64,000 nucleotides of DNA from Breviolum minutum Mf 1.05b.01 (GCA_000507305.1 DF240224.1:1-64000), one strand, 5' to 3'; shown: positions 10,631 through 20,955, counted from the first letter of the stretch. Made by a program: numbers and translations. The notes: generated by a model from the letters alone, not told the origin.

Positions 10631-11353
10631 TTTTAACCCCCAAGACCATTATATTATAACTTGTATGAATTACGGAAACATATAATTCATGCATATTTCC
10701 TTTGCAATATTGCGTATCACTTTGCCCAATATATATAAACCTAACCCAAATTAGAACCATCAGGTTTACTCCCCAACAATTCCCAACAACACCCTGCGGA
10801 TATCTTAATTACTGGCCTCCGGATATCCAGATTTTATCCTGGCAAAGATTTTTCCGACTCGCATTGGATTATACTATTATTAGTCCTTTCCAACATCAGA
10901 CCCAATAGATTGCAGGTTCTTTTCCATTGGGAAATGGAATTCGGTATACTGATTTAAAATACATCCATCTTAATATAAAATAGTAATATAATAACACCAA
11001 ATCGGATTTGAACCATTAATTATGATATTATCCTGAAGCGGCAACTTTTATTATCTTTAAATGGGATTATTGATCGACATAAAGGCTTATTACTTGGGTC
11101 TATTTGGCAGGAATGCCAGATTTATTTAGCCATTGATTTATATCGTGGGCTTTTACGGGGCTTGCAGCAAACAACTAACTAAGGAAGTAGATGATGGAGC
11201 CCTGCAGGGGGTTTCCGCGACTTTTCATACAATATTTATTTAATTCCATTAAAAATATGATTTCTACTTGTAGTGGATTGACGTAACTTCGGACAAGCCT
11301 TCACTTTGGCCGTCTTTTTTGTCCTCAAGTTCTAGCAGTTGTAGTGTGGGGCC

Positions 11354-11683
11354 ATGGATGCTTGGAGTGTTTCCCTGACCATTAGCGGATTTTTTCTTGG
11401 TTGGTGGATCAGGGGATTGGTTCCAGAGAAGGTCGAGTTTCCTCCCTGTCACTGCAATTGCAATTGTTCTCACTCCGCATCCCTGGACAATCCTTCGTGG
11501 GGACAGCAGAATTGGGGCATCATTTTGATCACATTCGGAGTGGCGGTTCTGTTAGCTAACACTGCTCTGGCTTGTAAGATCACTTTGACTAGTAAGGGTG
11601 AGCAACGTGAGATAGCTGTTTCAGTGAAAGGCAAATCCAAAGGAGTTTACGGGGCTTCTCGGCCTTTTCAAATTACCGGGTGA
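11354..11683 (+). CDS. Small two-pass membrane ORF of the DIRS-like element
   Basis: 109 codons from an ATG. There is a hydrophobic N-terminal segment (SLTISGFFLGWWIRGLV), a Cys-rich loop (CHCNCNCSHS), a second hydrophobic segment (WGIILITFGVAVLLANTAL) and a basic tail (KGKSKGVYG). I know similar small proteins beside Gag-like genes in dinoflagellate repeats, but no function is established. Its TGA overlaps the ATG of the Gag-like region as TGATG (11681-11685), which suggests coupled translation. A metal-binding or membrane-anchoring role is inference only. Confidence 0.5.
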   Translation: MDAWSVSLTISGFFLGWWIRGLVPEKVEFPPCHCNCNCSHSASLDNPSWGQQNWGIILITFGVAVLLANTALACKITLTSKGEQREIAVSVKGKSKGVYGASRPFQITG

Positions 11684-12895
11684 TGGCTTTGAGTGTGGGC
11701 GGTTTGGCCTTCATGGATTATGGGGAGATTCCAGCATGCATTCACACACGCCTTATCCTTGCTGAAGTCAATGCTGCTACTTTCGAGTATGTGATTTTGA
11801 CCCCAGATCTGGATATGTACACTGAGATACTTCATCATTCTAATCCCGACCTTGTGGGTTTTCATTTGCCTGCACCGGGCGGTGGTCCTCCTGCGGGAAT
11901 TCCCTTGGCACATATCTACAGTTTTGCACCAATGCAAGCTGCTGATTATGGTAGATTTATGGCAGCTGGTAGGGCTGAAGCTATTGCCGAGAGGGCTCGT
12001 CGGGGAATTGGACCTGCTGCTGTGGCTGCTCGGCAGCAGCTGGTGGTGCAGTGGTTGCGGCCAGAATTTGGGTCTTGGCTGAGATGGTGGAGGGTTTCAA
12101 GATTGGTCAAGAGATGCGACCCCCCCCCAGGGCTTCCTACCCTAGGTGATTTTGGTCTCATGAATGTGCTTGATGGTGGGGGTAACAATAGAGTCGTTTT
12201 GATTAAGCAGATTAACCAGGAAGAGGTTGGGGCATTTTGTGAAGAGAGGATTCAGCTAGCAAGATCATCAGAAGCTGTGGAGGGTGATGATGTGTATGCT
12301 GCTGAAGACATTCGAACAATGTCCATTCGCTACTTGGCAAATGGGGAGCGCCGCAGGGCTTTCAAAGAATCTGTAGGCGAGATGTCGGTTGTGGATATGG
12401 AGGATTTCCCCTATACTCCCCGTACATGCTTGGAATATTTGCAAGCAATATCTACGGTAGCAGCTAGCAGAATCAGTGTATGGTCATCATTTGTCGTGGG
12501 TCCAACAGTCGAAGATTCCTGAGGGGGCTCGTGCAATTTATGAAGACCAGGTTCTATCACAGATATTGGATGCTGCTATTAGTTATGATTGTTTGCAAGT
12601 TTCAAACTTAGCATGTTTCGAGTTGCTGGTGCGAAGGCGCCAGTTGCTGGCAGAAGCACATTCACATGATCCAATGGCCCCAAATTACCAAGGGGCAGAT
12701 TACTGGATGGGTAGCAAATACAAGCATGGCGGTGCAATTGTGATCAATGCATTGACAGAACATGTTGCCCGCCGTCCTCAGGCTGACAGTCAGATCTTGA
12801 AAGAAAAACGTAAGCTTGAAGAAGCTAAGAAGTTGAAGGGTCCAAAGGCAGCTCCAAAACCACCCAAGGGAGGAGCTGCCGGGGGATCCAGTTAG
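11683..12895 (+). other. Gag-like region of the DIRS-like element
   Basis: The region begins at the ATG of the TGATG junction. The conserved part near the end has the blocks RYLANGERRRAFKESV, then YDCLQVSNLACFELLVRRRQ, then DYWMGSKYKHGGAIVINAL, and closes with a Lys/Pro/Gly-rich tail (KGPKAAPKPPKGG). These blocks match a Gag-like family that I know as highly repeated in dinoflagellates. Position and basic tail agree with a nucleic-acid-binding structural protein. About 99 bases separate it from the reverse transcriptase start. Confidence 0.6.
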
Positions 12896-12994
12896 AGGGT
12901 GAGACTGGCTGAGATTGCAGTCGCTCAGCCAGGTTTTTTCTAGGCTGCAAAGTTTTTCTTCTTTTCTCAGTGTGGGAAGCTTGGTGTTGGGTCT

Positions 12995-14476
12995 ATGCCG
13001 GTGACTTGGGAGAGCCACGTTTTTCATGCTCCCCGTGAGGGGGACGGGAGGAATCGTGACATCTTCCCTTTGCCTTTTTTGAAGGAGGACCTGGAGATTC
13101 GAGACCAAGTTTCTAGATCTGTTGAGAGGAGGCTCAAATCTAGGCATGCTATCAACAAGCGTGTCAACATGGCAGTACATTCTTTGAATTCAATGTTTTT
13201 TGGTGGCGGCAAATCTCATATGACGAGGACGGTCGACCATCTATCCGATCTCAATTCGTCACAGCAGGATGCAATGAGGAACATCATTGATCGTGTCCAG
13301 CTTATGGGACCGCCTCCACCTGATGCAAGTAGCGCAGGAGCCTTGAGTGCGCTTCGCGCCGCTGGGAGTTCGTACACCGAGCCGGAACCCGGCGTGGGAT
13401 CGGTTGTTGACATGGATCTCTCGTTGTTATCTCTGCCAAATGGTAAGGTAGCTGGGGTTTCTCTGTTGGACAGCATTGAGGGTCAGACTAAAGAAATGGT
13501 TGCGGATTTTGAGAATTTCATGCTTGAGGATGCAGATAAGTGGACCAGTATCGAATCAGAGCTGTTGCATGTGCCGCCATACAATGACAAATTGTTGTCA
13601 TCGCGTAAAGGTTACCTGGATTTCATTCAACATCTTTTTCGTTGTGGGGTTTTAGGCTTCACTTCAACTTGCAGGGGAAGAGTGGGAGCTTTTTGCGTTT
13701 CTAAAAAACCTAAAATTGTGGATGGTAAAGAGGTCAAGCGACAAAGATTGGTGCTTGACTGTAGGCAAACCAATCTACTTTTTAAGAGCCCCGCTTTAAC
13801 AGAACTGGGAAGTCTCTCTGCTTTGAGTCGATTGTCCTTGGAGAAGGGTGAGGAAATGTGGATCGCTGGTGCAGATATTAAAGACTGTTTTTACGCTGTC
13901 AACTGCCCCACAGGAATGTGTGACTTCTTCTGCTTGTCAAGTGATTTATCCTTCAGCGAGGCGATGTTGGTGACGGGTGGGGACCTTGACGTCAGTTTTC
14001 AATTTAAGAGGATCATCCCTTGTATCAAAGTTCTTCCTATGGGCTTCAATTGGTCCTTCTATCTCATTCAGGTTTTGCACGAGCAGTCGGTACTCAAGAG
14101 CTTGAACATACCACGTTCTTCCATTGTTTTAGAGGGGCACCCACCACCACCTTTGTATGAGAATGAGGTCATATCCATGCCTTATTGTGACAATGTGCAT
14201 TCCATTGCAACTTCACAGAAGGTTTGCCAAGATGGTTGTGATCAGATTTGTAATACTCTTGAATCGTTGGGTTTTGAACTTCATGAGAAGGAAGAGGCAT
14301 CCACGTATTTCAAGACTTTGGGCGGTGAGATTGACGGGGTGCGGGGTCTTATCAAGCCCACTTCTACTCGGATGTGGAGAATCAGCATTGCTTTTGAGTA
14401 CATTGCTAGGGCAAAGGTTTCATATAAGTTGGTACAGAGACTACTGGGGGCACACAATGACAGTGTGTGTTATTAA
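12995..14476 (+). other. Reverse transcriptase region of the DIRS-like element
   Basis: First ATG at 12995. A poorly conserved N-terminal third precedes the RT fold: RLVLDCRQTNLLFKSP (DIRS/Ty3-type motif 1-2), GADIKDCFYAV (motif A with catalytic Asp), LPMGFNWSFYLIQ (motif B) and LHEKEEASTYFKTLGG (thumb). This enzyme would copy the element's RNA into DNA. It is followed directly by the RNase H region. Confidence 0.75.
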
Positions 14477-14599
14477 CCGGTGTGGAATGCCAATTTTTCG
14501 CAAGCTTTATGATTTTGTGGAGAAGCAAGAAGGGCCTAGAAGACTCAATGCTAGTGAAAGGGAGGAAGCTCTTGTTTTTGTTGGTCTCATCCCCATGTT

Positions 14600-15205
14600 G
14601 GTTGCCGATATGAGAAGACCATGGTCCGACACGTTGTTGGCCACTGATGCGTCACCTGATGGTTATGGCATTTGTGAAAGTCCTGTTGCTGCAGGTGTAT
14701 CTCGTGCTTTGGGAACTTGGAACGAGAGGTGGCGCTACAGGCGTCTCCCACCTGAGCAGTGGGCTCCTCGCAAACGTGCAACAGGCCGGGATGTTTTCAA
14801 CGATGTTGTGACAGTGTTGGGAGACGGTGAATCTCTAGGTGATGAATTTGTTGACAATGAAGATTTTCCAGAGGTGCCCAAGCACCTGTTGGATTTTTCG
14901 AATTGGAGAACAGCAAAGCTTGGTAAGTGGGGCTTCAAGGATGAGAGCATCACTATCAAGGAAGGAAGAGCTCTTGTTTTAGCAGTTAGAAGGCTTGCTA
15001 GATCACGCAAAAATAGGGGCAAAAATCATGTGGTGTTATTGGATAATCTGGCACTTTGTTTTTCAACAACAAAGGGACGAGGGCACAATTTTAGTATGCT
15101 ACGTATCATGCAACAGATCGGCTCAATTTCTTTGGCTTGCAATTTGGGAATTTTTCCCCGATGGATTCCATCGGAATATAACCCTGCAGATGGCCCATCA
15201 CGGGG
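14600..15205 (+). other. RNase H region of the DIRS-like element
   Basis: LLATDASPDGYGI carries the first catalytic Asp, ITIKEGRALVLAVRRL the Glu, VVLLDNLAL the next Asp, and PRWIPSEYNPADGPSRG is the closing block, all as in DIRS and related RNase H domains. The domain removes RNA from the RNA-DNA hybrid. The recombinase frame overlaps its 3' half. Confidence 0.7.
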
Positions 15206-16422
15206 GCAGGTGCGTCCGGGTACTTACACCCCGACATGGAGTGCTGCAGGTGTCTCCAACACAGAGGAGTCCAAAGGTCGTGAAGAAATTGGAGTTGAAG
15301 TCAGAAACTCGGTCCTTGAGGCCAAAGAAGGCAGTAGAGAAAACAGTGGTGAAGACGAAAGCAACAAGAGTTTTGCCATCTTCCAGCCAAACTTCAGGGA
15401 AGTGTCAAATGGAAAAAAGGTCGGTGCGAAGTGTTTTGAAAGCAGTCGTCAACAAGGAGGACTCGAATCACATGTCCAAACTCGAGATGAAGAGTGTTTC
15501 TCAAGAAGTCCAGGGGCAATACGGGGGCTATTTCAATCGGTTCAAGGACTTTTGTCTGGAGAACGAAGTGGGATGGCCGTTAGACGTTTTGGAGGCAGAT
15601 CACATCATGTGCGACTATCTAGACTATCTCTTCGAAACCAACAGGACTCCCCACGAGGGAGAAAAGTCGGTGGCAGCCTTGGAGTTTTTCAGGGTGGAAC
15701 TGAAAGGCACGTTGATACGCTGCCGAAGAGCAATGAGGGGATGGAAGAAAGTCATGCCCTCACAGAGCAGGTTGCCTCTTCCACGGATTGCAATGATGGG
15801 AATTTGCATGGACTTGTTGGCAAGGAATTTTCGAAACATGGCACTGATGACTTTGACGGCATTCGATTGTTATCTTCGCCCAGGAGAAGCCCTAGATTTG
15901 AGGGGGTCAAGTGTAGTAGCTCCAGTCCGAGCTGCAGGTCGACAGTACAGGTGGGTCACCCTAGTAATCAGGGAATTCGAAGGACGCCGCCCACACAAAA
16001 CAGGGGTGTTCGACAATTCAATACCCATCGACAATGCAGACTTGCAGTGGCTTGGTCAAGAGTTGTTGCATCGCAAAAAGGTGTTGAACAAGACCTCAGA
16101 TCTGATGTTCAATTTCAACATGGAGGAATTTCGAAAGCAGTTCCAAAGATCAGCAACTCTTTTAGGACTGGACGGTTTACACCCCTACCAATTAAGACAT
16201 GGAGGGGCTACAGAAGATCTCTCTTCGCAAAAGAGGGAGTACAGCGCAGTCAAAAGCCGCGGAAGGTGGAAGACAGATTCCTCAATCCGGAGATACGGCA
16301 AGATAGGAAAGGTGCAACAGTTGCTCAACAAGATGTCAGCATCCCAGATTGCGTACTGCAAGTGGGCGGACAAGAATCTGGAGAAGTATTTCAAAGGAGT
16401 AGTGGTGCCAAGGAGTGCTTGA
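14995..16422 (+). CDS. Tyrosine recombinase of the DIRS-like element
   Basis: 475 codons, open throughout. The first ~150 residues overlap the RNase H frame, so the true start may lie further in. The SAM-like N-terminal core-binding domain begins near residue 165 (QGQYGGYFNRFKDFC). Catalytic residues: Arg295 in YLRPGEALDL, the H-x-x-R pair in HPYQLRHGGAT (His396 or His402 with Arg401), the RGRW block and Tyr434 in SIRRYGK. The family integrates circular element DNA by site-specific recombination instead of a DDE integrase. Its TGA overlaps the ATG of the methyltransferase part as TGATG (16420-16424). Confidence 0.85.
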   Translation: MLDHAKIGAKIMWCYWIIWHFVFQQQRDEGTILVCYVSCNRSAQFLWLAIWEFFPDGFHRNITLQMAHHGGRCVRVLTPRHGVLQVSPTQRSPKVVKKLELKSETRSLRPKKAVEKTVVKTKATRVLPSSSQTSGKCQMEKRSVRSVLKAVVNKEDSNHMSKLEMKSVSQEVQGQYGGYFNRFKDFCLENEVGWPLDVLEADHIMCDYLDYLFETNRTPHEGEKSVAALEFFRVELKGTLIRCRRAMRGWKKVMPSQSRLPLPRIAMMGICMDLLARNFRNMALMTLTAFDCYLRPGEALDLRGSSVVAPVRAAGRQYRWVTLVIREFEGRRPHKTGVFDNSIPIDNADLQWLGQELLHRKKVLNKTSDLMFNFNMEEFRKQFQRSATLLGLDGLHPYQLRHGGATEDLSSQKREYSAVKSRGRWKTDSSIRRYGKIGKVQQLLNKMSASQIAYCKWADKNLEKYFKGVVVPRSA

Positions 16423-17171
16423 TGGCTAGCATTGATATTTTTGCTCTTTCCACTCGGCCTCACAAATTTGCCTTGGAAATATTTGCTGGCACTGCACGAA
16501 TATCACAAGCTGTTTCAACTGATGAACATAAAATGATCCCTATCGATACATGTCTTTTTCCATCTCACAATGTTTTGTGCCCTCGCATTGAGCAAAAAAT
16601 TTTGACTTGGACTAGAACAGGTTATATATGGTTGGTTTGGTTGGGAATGCCATGTACAACTTTTTCTCGAGCCAGAAAAAACGACGGTTTGGGTCCTGGG
16701 CCTTTGAGATCATCCGATTTCATCTGGGGTTTGCCTGGTTTGTCATCTAAAGATCAAAACAAGGTTTCCGAGGGCAATGCTCTTTTCTTTTTCACACTTC
16801 GCATTTTACAAGCTTGTTTGCAGTACAATGTTCCATTCGTGTTGGAGAATCCTTTGAGCAGCATGGCGTGGGAACTCCCACCTCTTGTTGATTTCATTGA
16901 AACGGCTAATTGCCTTTTATGTGATTTGGATTATTGTTAATTCGGTGAGAGTTGGAAAAAACCAACACGTTTGATGTACAAATATCTGGATATTTCAAGT
17001 TTGTCTAAGCGTTGTTGCGGATCCTACAATCGGTGTTCATTTTCCAATCTGCCACACGTGCGTTTGTCAGGCATGGGGCGCAACAATGTATTCATGACGC
17101 TGTTGGCGCAGCCATATCCGTGGAAGCTTTGCCGTGACATTGCACATGTGGCCAGGGCACTTCGTGGTTAG
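16422..17171 (+). other. C5-cytosine-methyltransferase-like region of the DIRS-like element
   Basis: ATG at 16422 in the TGATG junction. LEIFAGTARIS fits the S-adenosylmethionine-binding motif I, LGMPCTTFSRAR fits motif IV with the catalytic Cys of C5 enzymes, and FVLENPLSS fits motif VI (E-N). The adenine-type D/N-PP-Y motif is absent. Its place at the 3' end equals that of the methylase-like domain of classic DIRS elements. Dinoflagellate retroelements carrying C5 methyltransferases have been reported, so a self-methylating role is a reasonable guess, but activity is unproven. Confidence 0.65.
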
Positions 17172-17188
17172 GGGTGGTTGTGCAAATT

Positions 17189-17427
17189 GGTGGTATCTCT
17201 CAGCTCGCTGCATTTATTTGTTTGCATCAGATTTTTTGCATCAGGCATTTCGAGATCCCATTTTTGGTGGTATTTCTCAGCTCGCTGCATTTATTTGTTT
17301 GCATCTGATTTTTTGCATCAGGCATTTCGAGCTCTCATTTTATTCAGTGGTATCTCTCAGCTCGCTGCATTTCTTTATTTGCATCTGACAGATTTTTTGC
17401 ATCAGGCATTTCGAGATCCCATTTCAG
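17189..17427 (+). repeat. Three-copy tandem repeat, 77-80 bp
   Basis: Units start with GGTGGTATCTCTCAGCTCGC at about 17189, 17266 and 17346, and each ends with CATCAGGCATTTCGAG plus a short tail. The repeat lies just after the methyltransferase-like region, so it is probably part of the element's 3' untranslated or internal complementary region. Confidence 0.85.
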
Positions 17428-17745
17428 TCGAGACGACTTTTTCATTTTGCATACCAACTTGTGCCAACTTGGCACATCTGGCCATGAAAAAAAAGGTGCT
17501 GGGAGATAGCATGAATATATACCTCCCGTAGGGAATACTAGCTTTTGCGTTCGATCTTTTTTAATCTATTAAACTTATATTTAATTTTCCTTACAATATA
17601 TAGCCTGTATTATTCGCAATATCCTGAATTAATACATATAATTTTCTTTTCTTTGCATAAATTTTACCATATTTTTCCTTCTAATTATGGAAATTTGGAG
17701 GTAAAATTTGGTTGGGGTTTCCTTTTGGAGCCACGGCCTCTGAAA
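17428..17745. other. AT-rich stretch up to the gap
   Basis: Composition falls to strongly AT-rich after about 17,530. No gene or repeat from elsewhere in the window is visible. The right end of the DIRS-like element is probably near 17,430-17,530. Confidence 0.5.
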
Positions 17746-18516
17746 NNNNNNNNNNNNNNNNNNNNNNNNNNNNNNNNNNNNNNNNNNNNNNNNNNNNNNN
17801 NNNNNNNNNNNNNNNNNNNNNNNNNNNNNNNNNNNNNNNNNNNNNNNNNNNNNNNNNNNNNNNNNNNNNNNNNNNNNNNNNNNNNNNNNNNNNNNNNNNN
17901 NNNNNNNNNNNNNNNNNNNNNNNNNNNNNNNNNNNNNNNNNNNNNNNNNNNNNNNNNNNNNNNNNNNNNNNNNNNNNNNNNNNNNNNNNNNNNNNNNNNN
18001 NNNNNNNNNNNNNNNNNNNNNNNNNNNNNNNNNNNNNNNNNNNNNNNNNNNNNNNNNNNNNNNNNNNNNNNNNNNNNNNNNNNNNNNNNNNNNNNNNNNN
18101 NNNNNNNNNNNNNNNNNNNNNNNNNNNNNNNNNNNNNNNNNNNNNNNNNNNNNNNNNNNNNNNNNNNNNNNNNNNNNNNNNNNNNNNNNNNNNNNNNNNN
18201 NNNNNNNNNNNNNNNNNNNNNNNNNNNNNNNNNNNNNNNNNNNNNNNNNNNNNNNNNNNNNNNNNNNNNNNNNNNNNNNNNNNNNNNNNNNNNNNNNNNN
18301 NNNNNNNNNNNNNNNNNNNNNNNNNNNNNNNNNNNNNNNNNNNNNNNNNNNNNNNNNNNNNNNNNNNNNNNNNNNNNNNNNNNNNNNNNNNNNNNNNNNN
18401 NNNNNNNNNNNNNNNNNNNNNNNNNNNNNNNNNNNNNNNNNNNNNNNNNNNNNNNNNNNNNNNNNNNNNNNNNNNNNNNNNNNNNNNNNNNNNNNNNNNN
18501 NNNNNNNNNNNNNNNN
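17746..18516. other. Assembly gap
   Basis: 771 undetermined bases. Any frame running through them is meaningless. Confidence 1.
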
Positions 18517-19075
18517 AGATTTTAATATTTTAATTATAATATATAAAATAAATTATTAATAACATATATATAAATATTTTTTTAAATATATATATTTAAA
18601 TTTAATAATTTATAAATCATATATATTTATTAAAAAAAAATAAATAAAATAATTTATAAGAAATATATAAACATAATTTATTTATTTTTTTAAAATTATT
18701 TTATTATAAAAAAAATATTTATTAAAATTCAATATTTTTTTTTAATTTTTATATAATATATTTTTATTATTTAGCTTTATTTAAATTAAAAAAAAATAAA
18801 ATAATAATTATATCAAATGAATATATAAATATATTATCATTTTTTCTTTTTTATAATATATTTATTTAAAAATACTATAAATTGAATATTTTATAAAATA
18901 TATTATAAAAAATATATCTTAGAAAATATATCCTAATAATTATTTTTATTCTTATATTTTTTTTTGAAATAAATATTTTATTTAGATTCATAATATTATA
19001 TTTTATTCTTTGAAATATTAATATCGATATAATATAAAATTCATTTGTTCCCTTCATTTTCCTCTATATACTTTA
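18517..19075. other. Extremely AT-rich block
   Basis: About 560 bases made almost entirely of A and T, with long A and T runs and no coding frame. Composition changes abruptly from the flanking ~40-45% GC DNA. An organelle-derived insert, a true AT island or a scaffolding error beside the gap are all possible. Confidence 0.8.
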
Positions 19076-20169
19076 TATTTTGGTTTTTCTGTTATTCAGC
19101 TTTAGTGCTGTACCCTTCCTTCTTTTGAGTATATTCGTTTCGATAGTTGCATGTATTTCCCAGCTTTTGCTCACTGCATCGGCTGCCGTTATGTGTCTTC
19201 CGCTTCTGTTCTCCAAAATCTCTCGGATATCTTTGTCTTGCCGTTTTGTTTTCTGCTCTTGATATACAATGCGACTATATATAAACATGTCAATATATAC
19301 GGTATATATATATATACCGTATATAGAAATATTTCCGCCGTAATGCCTGTGCCTTGCAGTATCTGGCACCTCTGAGTTGTCATGCTGTACATTCTTTTGT
19401 CTATGATACCCCCTTCTGGTGCTGTCAAAGCTTTGATGGCATTGTCTTCGATTGTCTCCCTGTTTCGACCGGGTCGGAAGATTTTGGATCTCATCCATTG
19501 TTTTCTTCAATATCACCCTTCCCTCACTGTTGCTTGGCTTTGGGCTGGGACGTAAGGCTTCAGCTCTTGTGTATCTGTCTCCTCACATGTCGCTTTCCTG
19601 TCACTTGGCCATGATAATTTTTTCCCCTTGTCCATTTGTCTCCCCAATGATCTCTCAGAGTGTCTCCTTTCCTGGCTTGTTTACCTAGTGTTCCCTTCCT
19701 CTCCCTGTCTTTTTTTACGCAAATGGTCAAGGCTAATTAATGGCCAATTTTGGTGCATTCTCTTCGGGGGCCTATTGGTGCAACTATAATAGAATATATC
19801 TTTTAATCCATATGAAGATTGCCGATGCCGTAGAGGCTTTGAATACACACCAGCGAAGAATCAATGAACAGCTGCCACCGCGCCAAATGGTTGGAAAGCC
19901 GCGATTCAAAGCACGACCAGGCGCATCCGGCAACGGCTCCTCAGTCATGGCTCCCAAAGCATACGAATTGAACAGAGCTTCTGGGCACATTTCTGCTGGA
20001 AAACACGTGATTTGTATTACTTTCTGTTTCATCTCCAAAAGCGGAGATGCATTTCTGATTGATGAACAAAAACTTGACAAAACTTTTTGGATCAAGAAGT
20101 AATACTGCCTTATTCTCATGGTCATTCCTCTGCTTATATTTTTTGGGGGCCGAAACCGCACAGCTACCC
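19076..20169. other. Non-coding stretch with weak coding-like patch
   Basis: T- and C-rich sequence. Around 19,815-19,980 the plus strand reads IADAVEALNTHQRRINEQLP and a basic continuation, which looks somewhat protein-like and could be an exon. The splice edges are not clear, so no gene is called. Confidence 0.3.
19294..19325. repeat. 32-bp perfect palindrome
   Basis: TATATACGGTATATAT and its exact complement meet at 19309/19310. The core is a (TA) run closed by CGG/CCG. It could be a cruciform-prone microsatellite. Confidence 0.85.
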
Positions 20170-20955
20170 TCTAAATCAAAGAGGCCGATGCATCCTCCAC
20201 ACAGGAGTTGTTGCAATGAGTGTGCTCCATAGACATATCCTCGCCAAGCCGAGGTGGGAAGTGGGAGGCCCAATGGATTCCTGGGGAAAACCCTCAGCCA
20301 AGCTGGATGCAACCCCCTGAAATTTTGGAGAAATCCCGGAGGCACCATTAAACCTGAAACCTTTCAAGTCAAATTGACCTTCATTTAGGGGTGTCCAATT
20401 TGAAGACGTAAGGGACTGGTGAGGTCATGAAATGTCATAAAACTTGATGCTTTTCTTTTTCCAAAACAGCCGCAATTCAAAGTATCAATGTTCGGAATGA
20501 ACCAATCTATAAGTATACTAGTGTGGCAAAAGCTTTGCTGGAAGCTTCGGAAAAGCAGGGGAAAAGACATGTAAGAGACTTGAAACACCTCAAGTAATAA
20601 TCCCAGGGGTGTTTCAGGTGCAAGTACCACAAAGGCAGCTCATCAAAAGGCACTTGTTGATCTTTTTGGTCCTCTTGTCCTACTCCCCGTGGACCATGCT
20701 TGCCAAGCATCGCGTAACGATCAGAGATGTTCCCCAGGCTAGCAATAAAAGGCATCCAGCCCATCGAACAGACCAACTATAGCTGGAGTCGTGCAATCGT
20801 GATCCCAGGTGCCTTGAACCGGGCTTGGTTGGTCGGTTTTTCCATCTGTTTTCCTCTTTCCAAGGTGTTCCAGGTCTTTTTTTTCGGACGGGCTGCAAAA
20901 ACAAGTACATCACAAAAGCAGCATGCTCCGAGGGCATCCCGAAGTCTCCCTCAGT
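20170..20955 (-). CDS. PAP2-family phosphatase exons (dolichyldiphosphatase-like), partial
   Basis: Three minus-strand exons are proposed. Exon A (about 20894-20949) reads GDFGMPSEHAAFVMYL, the P-S-x-H motif of PAP2 enzymes. Exon B (about 20712-20782) reads RWAGCLLLLAWGTSLIVTR, a membrane segment. Exon C (from 20239 to about 20180) continues YVYGAHSLQQLLCGGCIG, the R-x5-H motif with the Gln/Gly tail seen in dolichyldiphosphatases. B and C join in frame if the intron 20240-20711 starts GA and ends AG|G. The family removes a phosphate from dolichyl diphosphate in the ER. The exon with the first motif (K-x6-RP) was not found upstream, and donor A is uncertain (GC possible). A MITE-free intron separates B and C. 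Confidence 0.5.

Larger units (their letters stand above)
8886..11185 (+). mobile_element. Decayed non-LTR (LINE) reverse transcriptase
   Basis: Pieces of one reverse transcriptase lie in order on the plus strand in several frames. The family resembles RTs known from protist genomes with the pattern QxGVGVxxGAExxxHAxR, a downstream YWxRxxPP block and a C-terminal ATGADAWLxAI / RLG / Cys-rich end. Stops and frame changes are frequent, above all after 10,150, where the DNA is also more AT-rich. No endonuclease domain is seen upstream, so the copy is probably 5'-truncated. No poly(A) tail or target duplication was found. It ends next to the DIRS-like element. Confidence 0.8.
11250..17430 (+). 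mobile_element. DIRS-like tyrosine-recombinase retrotransposon with methyltransferase-like domain
   Basis: Parts in order: a small membrane ORF, Gag-like region, reverse transcriptase, RNase H, tyrosine recombinase and a C5-cytosine-methyltransferase-like domain, followed by a short tandem repeat. A tyrosine recombinase overlapping the RT/RNase H/methyltransferase reading frame is the known DIRS layout. DIRS elements usually carry an adenine-methylase-like domain; this one shows C5-type motifs instead. The ends are not resolved: 11,250 and 17,430 are where recognisable parts stop, and I could not find the split or inverted terminal repeats. The copy keeps long open parts, so it is fairly young, but it is not whole; I estimate about three breaks. 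Confidence 0.8.

Noticed and set aside
15205-16420. A separate host gene in the second frame under the recombinase
   Set aside because: Overlap of these ORFs is the known DIRS arrangement; the second frame there has no recognisable domain of its own.
17545-18533. Long open frames across the gap
   Set aside because: They exist only because undetermined bases contain no stops.
19073-19516. 147-codon minus-strand frame
   Set aside because: Built on TA-rich microsatellite and palindrome sequence; no protein-like composition.
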